Shown here: piece after piece, positions 55,865-64,000 of the stretch
How positions within the stretch are numbered: the first letter of the stretch is position 1
Layout: the number at the start of each line of letters is the position of its first letter
Assembly (NCBI GenBank): GCA_018806985.1
Contig: JADANN010000095.1
Span: forward strand, 62,001 to 126,000
Source of the DNA: Angiostrongylus vasorum
Lineage: Eukaryota; Nematoda; Chromadorea; Rhabditida; Metastrongylidae
Length of the DNA stretch: 64,000 nucleotides
Reading direction: 5' to 3'
Position numbers and translations under genes: made by a program
The notes under the pieces: generated by a model
Database searches by the model: none
What the model saw: only the letters and a program-made list of their open reading frames with translations
What the model was told of the DNA's origin: nothing

Positions 55865-58800
55865 TATAATAATAATAATAGCAATAACAACAATAATAAT
55901 AACAATAGTAAAAACAACAATAAAATAATAACGAAGCGATTTAAAAGAACATAAAGCTGCTGAGCAAAAAGAACTCGTGATCAACTATTTCGATTATGCA
56001 AAAATATCTGTTGAGATGAGATACTTAAGCTCTTTTTTAAATTTATTTCGTTGTCCTAGAATCCTTATTCCTAGAGGTGATCAGATTCATATGCAAACCC
56101 ATCTTTCGGTTTAAAGATCTGTCCTCATATCCTGTTGCCTGCATCCTGAACCTTGGCCGAATGTCTTTTCCAGGTTTTTTACCAGAGGTGATCGCTGGAC
56201 CATATTGATCAGTGGAAGGTTTGCCACCTTACTACTAGGATTGTTCCAGCACGGCAGTGGTTTGTCTGAGTAGTCTAGCAGTCGATCGAGATCGATCTAA
56301 TGAGCCAAATATGAGCTTAATATTATACGGGAGCAATCTTTCTTATGTACGATACAACATCAAATATTGTGCGAATCTCGGCAGTTTCTGCATTTGATTC
56401 GTCTCCTCGCATCCATCATCCACCAAGGGTCTTTCGTATTTGCCTCTGAGTTCGGTTGCTACTTCAGGATTTTCCATTCTTCATGACACCTTCATCTTCT
56501 AAATGGTATTTAATAAGGGTAAAAGAGGTTGAAAGAGGGAGAAGTTCGAAACTGTTTGTGTATTTTTTTTATTCATTGTTTTTTTCCATTTACCTTCTTG
56601 TGACTAGTTGTTCGGCGGTATTGAAATGCGATGCGCAACGTGGTAATATCCTCTTGAGGATCACCTGAACTGAAGAGTTAGGCATTTTCATTTCTAACAT
56701 CAACTAAGGGTTAACCTGCATTGCATCCATCAAAGCCTAAAGAACAAGCGAGAGTGAAAGAGTCAGTGTTTTTTGTCGGCAAAAACAGTAAAAGTAAAGG
56801 GTATCGAACTTCGTATTCCTTAAGAGAACTAATGAGGTACTTTTCGGCGCTACATATGCCCTCTATTTTTCGGCGCAGGAATAAATGTAATTTTATGGTG
56901 ACCACTATAAGCACTATCTAGTTAACTAGGATTGCAGTTCTAAGTTCTCCAGTGGCCCACAATTTGTCTTTACCTAGAGTTGACCTTATGGGTCTAGTTT
57001 GTACCATCACTTCACAACTGTTCAGAAGAACAAATCAAGCAGATTTTTCCGTGAAATCTTCTTTTCATCATTTCTTAAGTATAAAAGCTCGCTTTATCCG
57101 TTAGCGGTTTATAAGACGATCTATATAGTAGGCATGGAAATAGAGATGAAGTGTTATAAAATGTCACTTTCCTTTTCCACATGATTGAGCCTTTGCAGAA
57201 GCTATCAATGGTGGTGGTGTGGGCACATCCGGAAGAAAGTACGGTATGTTCCAACATATTTGCTTATCCTATGAGCTTGTGATGCCTGATGGGAACGTAG
57301 TGACGGCATCTAAGGTGATTCGAGAGTATGTTTATAGATCAGTGTTTTTTTAACACCATTTTTTGTTCGTTGGGAACTAATGGCATGACGACGTAAAAAG
57401 CCGTACTTGATCGCAGACAATTTTGAGCTCTTTCAAGCTATAATGTCTTTCTTCTGTTTCTCCTTTTATATGCAACTTTAGCTATCGCTTTTCCGTTCAT
57501 CAGCGCATTAGTGAACATGTCATCAACACAAAAATCTAACTGGTACATCCTGTAGTTACTCCCACGTCCGACTTTCTACTAACCTCGGCATTGACCAAGT
57601 AATTCTTCGTATTCTTGTTGAGGAAACACGAGGTGTTATTTTTTATTCACGAACAAGCTGACGTTTCGGTAGATGTTGCCTTCCTCAGAGCCTGGAAAGG
57701 TCAAATTGACAGCAATCTATTCGGCCAAACCACTCCATAACCCATCAGAGAAAACGCTAAACCAAGATTTCAGTCACATTGAGCACAGCTTTGCACACTC
57801 ACCGCTTTCTATGGGGTTTCCACTGAGTGTGTCGCGTGGAGACCAACCGCACAGAGTTCACATGGAAGCGTAATATGCTCCTCCCATCAAAATAACAGCC
57901 TTATATACTGCCCAATGTCACGCGTGATAATGAGGCATTCTTCACTGCGGTTCATTTTCGGATTTCTGGAATTAATCCAGAACGCCTCGAGAGTTTTGCG
58001 CGCTTGTGTTCACCATTCCTATGCGAGGATCGGGACACGTACTTCAGAGTCCTCCCCGCTATGTCTCTGGGTCCTATGTGTGCCTAGTGGGGTATTTGTT
58101 TTGCGTTTGCCGACTGGGTGTTCTTTTATGCGGACACGGAGGGGTCTGCCCGTTTCGCCAATGTATTCGTCTCCGCACGTCTTACAGGAGATTAGATAAA
58201 CTGTACCCGAGCTCATGCAATCACCGTCTCTACCATTAGGGCAAACTATGCAATTTCTCGTTGCACATAGACGGTCATATAAGCGGTTACAAACTAGTTG
58301 GCCCCTAAGATTACTCGGTGGCATTTCAAAAAGGGCGAATTTCAATTTCCACAAAAGGGCGCTGATAAGAAACATGTTTCGAACAGCAACCAACGTGTGC
58401 ACGGAAAGAGAGCAGAGAGAGGAGTCCCTGAACTAGGGACGGCAAATAGCTATTTCTAATGGCTACGAAACTGTAGCTCGTGATAGTTGTAGGGAAAATC
58501 CTAGGCCCCTAAACGACAATTCTAGCGATAAGAAGGTCCCCTTTACCCTACCCTTCATCTCAAATGATGTAGGTGCAACTATAAAACGCTGTCTAAGAAT
58601 GGTGGGCCTAGAGAATTCGGTAGACGTAGTTGAGATACCACCCTAGTACTCCTAGGCGCCATTTAGTTTGTAACCGCCTATATGACCGTCTATGTGCAAC
58701 ACAAAATTGCATAATTTGCCCTAATGGTAGAGACAGTGATTGCATAAGCTCGGATACAGTTTATCTGATCCCCTGTAAGGCGTGCGGAGAGAAATACATT

Positions 58801-61800
58801 GGCGAAACGGGTAGACCACTCTATGTTTGCGTAGAGGAACACCTTGTCGGCAAGCGTAGACCAGATACCCCACTAGGCACGTATAGGAACCATAGACATA
58901 GCGGGGAGGACTTGGAAGTACGTGTCACGATCCTCGCGCAGGAATCGAGAACACAGGCGCGCAGAACTCTCGAGGCGTTCTGGATTAATTCCAGAAATCC
59001 GAAAATGAACCGCAGGGAAGAATGCCTCATTATCACGCGTGATATTGGGCAGTATATAAGGCTGTTATTTTGATGGGAGGGGGCATATTACGCTTCCATG
59101 CGAACTCTATGCGGTTGGTCTCCACGCGACATACTCAGTGGAAGCCTCATAGAAAGCGGTGAGTGTGCAAAGCTGTGTTCAATGTGATTGAAATCTTGGT
59201 TCAGCGTTTTCTCTGTTTGGTTATGGAGGTGTTTGGCCGAATAGATTGCTGTCAACATGACCTTTCCAGGCTCTGAGGAAGGCGAAATCCGCCGAAACGT
59301 CAGCTTGTTCGTGAATAAAGAATAAAAATAACACCTCGTGTTTGCTCAACAAGAATACGAAGAATTGCAAAAATCTAAGTCGTCTTGTATTTGTCAAGGA
59401 ACAAAAAAATTAGGTTGTATACCTTTGATTATTAAGGTTACGGTTTATGACTGTGACCCTTTGACTATTGACAAAGCTTGAAAAAGGATAAGAAGTAAAT
59501 CAAATGACACAAGCAATGACCTGATTTCTATGTTCAACAGAGCGTTGAACACCTCTGTGGTATTTTTAGATTGTATAACACTTATAGCTTTACTAACAGT
59601 TTACCGCCTCATCGTCGCTGGATGGTGTTGCTGGGTGTCGGACTGCGATGTAGAGCAGAGGATTCATCACCTGGCAGGGTCTCCCAAGTTGAGAAAGAGT
59701 CCGGCGTTTTCATCAGGAAGCATAGCTAAGAGAAAACCAACACTAGAATCCACCACCGTCCTGCTATCAAAGTCGCATGGTAGCAAATCTCCCTCTGATC
59801 CACAAGGGCTGCGACTGCCTGTCATGGTAACGACCTGGGGCAGACTTTGACCAGGCTATCCTCGGGATTCTAGGGAACCACAATAGCTTAACCAACAAAT
59901 CTCCGAAAAATGGTGATTTTGCTGGGGCCGCACAACTAGTAAGGACGGGCCAGTCAAGTATTAAGTAAGTAAGTATGGCTCTTTATTTTACGACTAATTT
60001 AACTAATTTTATGGCCACTGATATCATTCGCCGAGAGATCACAGCAGTTAATGACGAGAGCGCGTAGCGCGCCCATGGGTAGCGGGGAGGTAGTTAAGCG
60101 CAGGCCAAGCCAGATGATAAACTCCCTGTTTCTAATGCGCGGGTTTGGCACACACGTTCTGTTTTTACGTAAACACACTCATCTATGCGTGGGTTGATGT
60201 GTTCTCGTTGATGCGAATTGCATCCTACAGGTCAATTCGGTCAAAAGCCTGCAATCAAACGACTGGGAAGTATGTGGGAGCTGGATGGGAGTCGCCTCCA
60301 TTAAATAAGCTTCTTTGCTTTGGTAGAGACTGGAAAGCTACAAGTGAGCATATCATAGTAGAGAGCTCGGATAACTATGCCTTTGATATAGAAAGTAGAA
60401 CAAAGTGAAATAAATGAGCCTTATTCCCTTCATCTCGAAGGGGCTCCCAATTAGGCAGCGTTTGATGAACGAGCACAAGATCTGCTAAAATCTTAGAGTC
60501 ATTGTAAAGCTTCTTAAATGGAATAGCTAGGATGACAATCTCGAACCAATTTCACACTCAGTTTTGTGAGGAGCTGATGATGCAGGCTAAAAGGATAAAG
60601 TACGACGTCGTCGCTGTAGCAGAGACCGGAAGAAACGTTAGTTTAGCGCAGCATATAATAGCGGTGAAGAATTGTTCTTCAGAAGGTGCGACGATGGTAA
60701 AGTCGACGAGTTTGAGGTCTTCGTCAACAAGAATTTCGAACACTAACGCGAAGAACGATGTTGTGAACTGTGTGGAAACTTAACGATCTAAATACCACCA
60801 TTCCTCGACGGTATTAGCATGGACCCAGAAGGAGCTGTTCGAAAAGACGATGCGATCTCCCCCAAAATTGTTGGTAGCTATCTTCGAGAACATCATGCGA
60901 AAAGTGAGATGGCAAAACATGGAATTAGAATTTGATTGTCGGCAATTGCATGATCATCACTTTGCTGGAGATGTTGTTCTTACAACATCAAACATTAGCC
61001 AGACGAAACGAAGTCAGACCGACTCCGAGAACGCTTGTAAAAACATTGGACTCCAACCTAATTTCGTGAAAACCATGGTGTTGAAGAACGGATTTGTTTG
61101 GAATGCCCCATTAGCGCTCAATGGAGTGGATATTTTGGAGTGCTCTAGCTACGTCTATCTTCGTCGGGAAATTAACGTGAGCTTTCAGGAGCATCGAGGA
61201 TGTAGTGAAAAGGACAAAGAACCCCGATTCCGTGCCCACCTTTTCCACTCCAAGATTTTTTCTTCCCTGACATACGCGTCACAAACGTAGTCGTCACTCA
61301 TGCAAAGTGGAAGGTCAGTCAGCGTTATTGAACCCGGAGTCCAGTTGACGATGCTATGAATATCTCGAATCATGCAAGTGAAAGAGGGAATCCAAAATTC
61401 CGCTTTGCGTCGGCGATAAAAATTTGAAGACGAAATTGAGGAGAAGAATTTATATTCAAAATCAGGTACGCTGCACAATTACTGCATCTAAACGGCAGCA
61501 GACTAACAAAAAGCGTTAGCGAATGAATTTCTTCGAGCTGGAAGACCATCGATCCGATGAACAGAATTTTTCAGGAAAACTGCAGAAGAAAAATAGGATG
61601 CTCAATGAGTCTATAAATTAAGGCGAATAAACTCTCATGCTCTCAAACGCCACAGAGACCAATGGAGAATTTCTGGCTGCGGCTGTGCTAAATCGACGAT
61701 CAACGAGATAACAGATGATGCATTTTTCTAAAGTTTCCTGCTATTTTTTATCCAGCTGTAGTGGAACTTTTTTTTCTTCATAGGTCTCTGTACTTCATGG

Positions 61801-62184
61801 ATTTAGGTCTCTCAAATTAGCTCAACCCACTTCGACACCATTATGTTTTTTGAGCAGTTAATGACTTGTTTGTGATTTTTATGCAGCAATAGTCCGATTT
61901 TTGCTAACAACTGGGTTTCGCCTAAAAGCAAAAAGATAATATTAACCTATGATCTTACTCCGATAAGTGAGTAATCGATCCCATAACGAATTGAATCGTC
62001 GTCACGATGTGAACCTCTTTACTAGACGGTTGCAGGAGAAGAATGGTAACGCTGAGACGCAAGCGCTGTACTACGGTGTGCCTTGGAGCAGAGGAGCACT
62101 GGGCATCCTGGTTGCGGTAACTCTCGGATGATTCCCATCAAGCCTTTCGTCAAACTCATGTACATCCCGGTTAATTCCTTTGAG
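51563..62184 (+). CDS. DHCR24: Delta24-sterol reductase (DHCR24/DIMINUTO), exons 1-5, 3' part off window
   Basis: FAD-dependent membrane enzyme reducing the C24 double bond of sterols; in nematodes it would act on dietary sterols (family knowledge). Exon 1, 51563-51778: hydrophobic anchor (LLRLQWTVVLCVVLPFNF) and IQRQ. Exon 2, 53036-53164: VGEWAANRKGTVMYP ... NLVHILE. Exon 3, 55510-55636: ALSVRVEPMVTIEDLSRTL, LGYCVPLVPAIKGLTVQ. Exon 4, 57199-57314: GGGVGTSGRKYGMFQHIC, LSYELVMPDGNVVTASK. Exon 5, 62036-62184: LYYGVPWSRGALGILVAVT, then RMIPIKPFVKLMYIPVNSFE. Phases match at every junction. Exon 5 has a one-base loss near 62123-62125, which puts TGA right after. The exons cover the anchor and most of the FAD-binding domain. 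A TTTTATCCCAG at 51542 could accept a spliced leader. Introns of 1.3-4.7 kb hold most of the local transposons. Confidence 0.88.
51930..52190 (-). repeat. SINE-C copy in DHCR24 intron 1
   Basis: The reverse complement begins CAGCCTCAGCTTAACTGGGT and has GGGCCTCCGTGGCGCAGTGT ... AATCGTGGCTCGATCTGGCC, ending near CAGCATCAGTGTGGTTGA. Inverted relative to the next copy. Confidence 0.88.
52258..52490 (+). repeat. SINE-C copy in DHCR24 intron 1
   Basis: CTACAGCTTCAGCTTAAGTG opens it. GGCACTGGTAGATAAAAAAC, CCTTCGTGGTGCGGTGTGTA, GGTCGTGGTTCGATCTGGCC and AATATCACAGCATCGTTGTG follow. Head-to-head with the previous copy across about 65 bases. Confidence 0.9.
54804..55053 (+). repeat. Tandem duplication, 2 x 125 bases, in DHCR24 intron 2
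   Basis: Both units start GTAGATATTTATTTTATGAG and end GTCCAAGTGCACCG or CTCCAAGTGCACCG (54804-54928 and 54929-55053). They differ at about ten positions. An open frame crosses both, but no protein family is recognised. Confidence 0.92.
55831..55930. repeat. (AAT)n microsatellite in DHCR24 intron 3
   Basis: AGTAATAATAATAAT and similar, grading into AAC-containing units after about 55880. Confidence 0.93.
57562..58338 (-). mobile_element. PLE 3' part, left half of a head-to-head pair (DHCR24 intron 4)
   Basis: Minus frame 58402-58019 encodes LVCNRLYDRLCATRNCIVC, PNGRDGDCMSSGTVYLISC and CGDEYIGETGRPLRVRIKEH: the cysteine-rich linker and GIY-YIG endonuclease of a PLE. Its 3' end is near 57562 (ACCTCGGCATTGACCAAG). 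It is 5'-truncated at the junction with the right copy near 58338. Inserted between exons 4 and 5 of DHCR24. Confidence 0.85.
57657..57691 (-). ncRNA. Small hammerhead-like ribozyme motif of a PLE
   Basis: The reverse complement reads GCTCTGAGGAAGGC, then CTACCGAAACGTCAGC. Outer stem GCT/AGC, core CTGAGGA and GAAACGTC are kept; stem II is weak. Confidence 0.5.
58340..59368 (+). mobile_element. PLE 3' part, right half of a head-to-head pair (DHCR24 intron 4)
   Basis: The plus strand encodes PFISNDVGATIKRCLRMVGL, then a frame 58630-59073 with LVCNRLYDRLCATQNCIICP, ACGEKYIGETGRPLYVCVEE and ARRTLEAFWINSRNPKMNRR. It ends in CGTGTTTGCTCAACAAGAAT near 59368. Bases 58655-59368 are the inverted counterpart of 58310-57590. 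GIY-YIG is intact in this frame; the RT is missing. Confidence 0.88.
59270..59304 (+). ncRNA. Small hammerhead-like ribozyme motif of a PLE, best copy
   Basis: GCT (59270-59272) pairs with AGC (59302-59304). Core CTGAGGA is at 59273-59279. Stem II is GGCG (59281-59284) with CGCC (59290-59293) and a five-base loop. GAAACGTC lies at 59294-59301. One extra A (59280) precedes stem II. Stem III would be only the self-complementary ACGT, so cleavage would need two RNA copies. Small PLE-linked hammerhead variants that work as dimers have been reported. Activity here is inference. Confidence 0.6.
59592..59980 (+). repeat. SINE-B copy, full length, in DHCR24 intron 4
   Basis: TTACCGCCTCATCGTCGCTG, GGACTGCGATGTAGAGCAGA, GGTCTCCCAAGTTGAGAAAG and CCTGGGGCAGACTTTGACCA, then GGGGCCGCACAACTAGTAAG, GACGGGCCAGTCAAG and the tail TATTAAGTAAGTAAG. 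Confidence 0.92.
60070..61730 (+). mobile_element. RTE-B retrotransposon with large internal deletion (DHCR24 intron 4)
   Basis: 5' region GTCAATTCGGTCAAAAGCCT (60231) matches the other RTE-B copies. LMMQAKRIKYDVVAVAETGR is the start of the endonuclease. It then jumps to the late RT: FENIMRKVRWQNMELEFDC, FAGDVVLTTSNIS, LALNGVDILECSSYVYLRRE, FSSLTYASQT. It ends ACGATCAACGAGATAACAGA, matching the family's 3' end. About half the element, from mid endonuclease to mid RT, is missing. Confidence 0.82.
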
Positions 62185-62427
62185 GTACGGCATCGTAATC
62201 GCCCTACGACCCATTTAAACTATAACACAAATCTCGTCAACATTTTTGTTTTTTGCATTTGTTTTTCACACAGTATCCGGGAGAGTTGGGAAGCTTTGCA
62301 GGTTGGACATGGTATCGACTAATTTTAAGATAGTAAAGAATTAGTGCCCAAGTAGAAGTTTGCGAAAGTGATAAGCCTCGTAGAAAGCAAGTAGCCAAAT
62401 CTGTTAGTAAATTGTTTCACTGTCGTA

Positions 62428-62640
62428 TAAAAGGATGAAGGATAACGCATTCAGATTTGATCAATCTCTCAATGACTCGATTTCATCAAGCATCGTAGAG
62501 GTGATTGAATGCATCTGCCCAGGCAATGACCTCCAATTACCTACCGGTGCATCAAGGAAGTGCTGTGCTGCTATTGTCCCAGACAACTCTGGTAGCAGTT
62601 TTCTGACCCCGAAGAGATAGAATGCTTGACGAACACGGTG
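62428..62640 (-). repeat. SINE-A copy, head missing
   Basis: The reverse complement shows CTGCTACCAGAGTTGTCTGG, CACCGGTAGGTAATTGGAGG, GCATTCAATCACCTC and TTGATCAAATCTGAATGCG. The tRNA-like head is absent. Confidence 0.7.
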
Positions 62641-62966
62641 ATGAAGCTAGCTACCTACCCCGTTTATATTATGACGCATCTCTATTCACAACATTAAAAG
62701 TGCCTCTTCTTCACCTTAGGAATAGTTAACATCTATACTTTGACTCATTAGCATTTTTTAGACTAGCCTTAAGAGTTGTGGTAGATTGGTAGCTCCATTG
62801 CTTTCGTTTTTTCGTACACGTGATTTCACTAATGTTGAAAACAGCAGACCTGTCTTCCCATTCGATCCATTGGGTCATAGAAAGTGATAGATTTTCAGTC
62901 GCGGCCAAACGCTATTTTTTGATGGACACGCACGAGGTCGTTTTTATATAGTATGTCTTCATAATA

Positions 62967-63001
62967 GCTGACGTTTCGGCAAAGTTATCCTCTTTCAGAG
63001 A
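62967..63001 (-). ncRNA. Small hammerhead-like ribozyme motif of a PLE, degenerate
   Basis: The reverse complement reads CTCTGAAAGAGGATAAC, then TTTGCCGAAACGTCAGC. The 3' core is kept; the 5' core is CTGAAAGA. Confidence 0.35.
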
Positions 63002-63172
63002 CAGAAAAAAGTCAAGACTATGGCAAGATAGTCTGGTAAATCGCGTTAGATACCAAAGATCATCTTCACACGCTCGTCTCTGAATGTGTCTTCCATTGAC
63101 TATTTGATGAGGAGACCAACCGTACAGAGAAATTCATGGATGAGTAGTAAGCCATTCTCACGTTAAAACAAG

Positions 63173-63450
63173 GACGCCTGTAGCGCAGTGATCGGAGGCG
63201 CTCTGCAACACGCATGGGATCGATCCCTGCGTCCCAGGCTCACTAAGCCTTCCATCCCTCCGGGGTCGGCAAGTAGGTAGAAGATATGTCTGTGAGTATA
63301 GCAACACTGGCTCGATACATCGGTAGGCCACAACAAGTCATTGTAAAGGCCAGATATGCATTCAGTCACCTCCACCGATACTTAATGTAGTCGAATGCAT
63401 GGCGCATCCCTAGGGGATTGATCAACGCCGAGAGGTTTCTCCTTTATTGT
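63173..63450 (+). repeat. SINE-A copy inserted in a PLE
   Basis: GGACGCCTGTAGCGCAGTGA, GGGATCGATCCCTGCGTCCC, CTTCCATCCCTCCGGGGTCG, ATCGGTAGGCCACAACAAGT, GCGCATCCCTAGGGGATTGA, ending near AGAGGTTTCTCCTTT. Flanked by CGTTAAAA (63161-63168) and CATTAAAA (63454-63461), a probable target-site duplication. Confidence 0.93.
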
Positions 63451-64000
63451 CTGCATTAAAATACTACTTTGAATTATTGAATGAGATTTGGCGTGATAAA
63501 GAGGCATTGCTACGTGCGGTTCATTTTTGGGTTCTCCTAATTTGTCAAGAATTCCTGGAGCATTTTTACGGGTTGACGCTCAAAAGAGGTGTATGACTTC
63601 TACTTCAAAATCTTCCTCGTTGTGTCTCTGTGTCTTATGCGTTTGTAGAGTGTTTCGTTTAGCTTTGCGTTTAGAGTGTAGGTGTTCTATTGCACGGACA
63701 TGCAATGGTCTATGTTTGTTGTTTCGCTAAAATACTCGTCTCAGCACGCCTCACAAGAGATCCGGTACACCGTATCGGAACTAGCGCAATTCACAGTATC
63801 TACCGTTAGCACAAATTATACGGTTTTATGTCATACACAGCCGGTCGTACAAATGCTTGTTAATTAGTTGGCGTTTCATAGTGCTCGGTGGCTTTTCTGT
63901 CACTGCTGCGATTTCTGTAGACTGGGTCTTTTAAAGCAGCGTTTATAGGTGGGAAATGAAGGCCAGGAAAACGGGATCTTACTCTCACTAGAATTGTCGT

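Larger units (their letters stand above)
62885..64000 (-). mobile_element. PLE 3' part, split by a SINE-A, running off the window
   Basis: 62885-63172 holds the 3' end (CACGAGGTCGT, hammerhead-like core, GGAGACCAACCGTACAGAG). 63456-64000 continues with the GIY-YIG region on the minus strand: CCGCACGTAGCAATGCC, CGTGCAATAGAACACC, CACCGAGCACTATGAAACGC. Frames are broken. The SINE-A at 63173-63450 separates the two parts. Confidence 0.8.

Noticed and set aside
1..64000. Spliced-leader RNA, 5S or other rRNA genes, CRISPR arrays, operons of bacterial type
   Set aside because: Looked for and not seen; the window is eukaryotic.

Overview
The window looks like chromosomal DNA of a nematode, most probably a strongylid (hookworm-type) parasite. 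It is intron-rich and about 60% A+T. It has worm-like splice sites (TTTCAG or TTCTAG acceptors, GTRAG-like donors), a small secreted protein that I recognise as a nematode family, and an achaete-scute bHLH gene. Non-LTR (RTE), Penelope-like (PLE) and SINE elements make up a very large share of it. The clade is inferred, not proven. I assembled all genes below by eye from exons; most short open reading frames are chance or lie antisense through repeats.

Genes. (1) 772 to <1, minus: three exons of an achaete-scute-type bHLH factor, running off the left edge. (2) 25868 to 23190, minus: a complete four-exon gene for a secreted protein of about 223 residues, with a signal peptide. (3) 51563 to 62184, plus: five exons giving the N-terminal half of a DHCR24/DIMINUTO delta24-sterol reductase; the rest lies beyond the window. 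(4) 47592 to 47439, minus: a lone last exon of a second DHCR24-like gene, divergent from gene 3. Genes 1 and 3 each carry a single-base frameshift inside a conserved domain, so either they are decaying or the assembly has indel errors.

Mobile DNA. About 20 copies or pieces of a tRNA-headed SINE (SINE-A) are spread over both strands. SINE-B shares its last 55-60 bases and its (AAGT)n tail with an RTE element (RTE-A), so RTE-A probably mobilises it. SINE-C carries its tRNA-like part in the middle. A second RTE family (RTE-B, GGTGAYA-type tail) has two nearly full-length minus copies (19.2-22.6 kb and 32.7-36.1 kb) and one internally deleted plus copy (60.1-61.7 kb). PLE pieces with reverse transcriptase and GIY-YIG endonuclease occur throughout. 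Their 3' ends repeatedly carry a small hammerhead-ribozyme-like motif.

Layout: 0-1 kb bHLH gene; 1-14 kb mostly unassigned DNA with old repeats; 14-22.9 kb a PLE with a nested RTE-A, then RTE-B; 23-26 kb secreted-protein gene; 26-31 kb sparse; 31-37 kb inverted repeat, RTE-B and RTE-A; 37-47 kb AT-rich DNA and a SINE cluster; 47-62 kb DHCR24 locus, its introns filled by SINEs, a head-to-head PLE pair and RTE-B; 62-64 kb a PLE split by a SINE.
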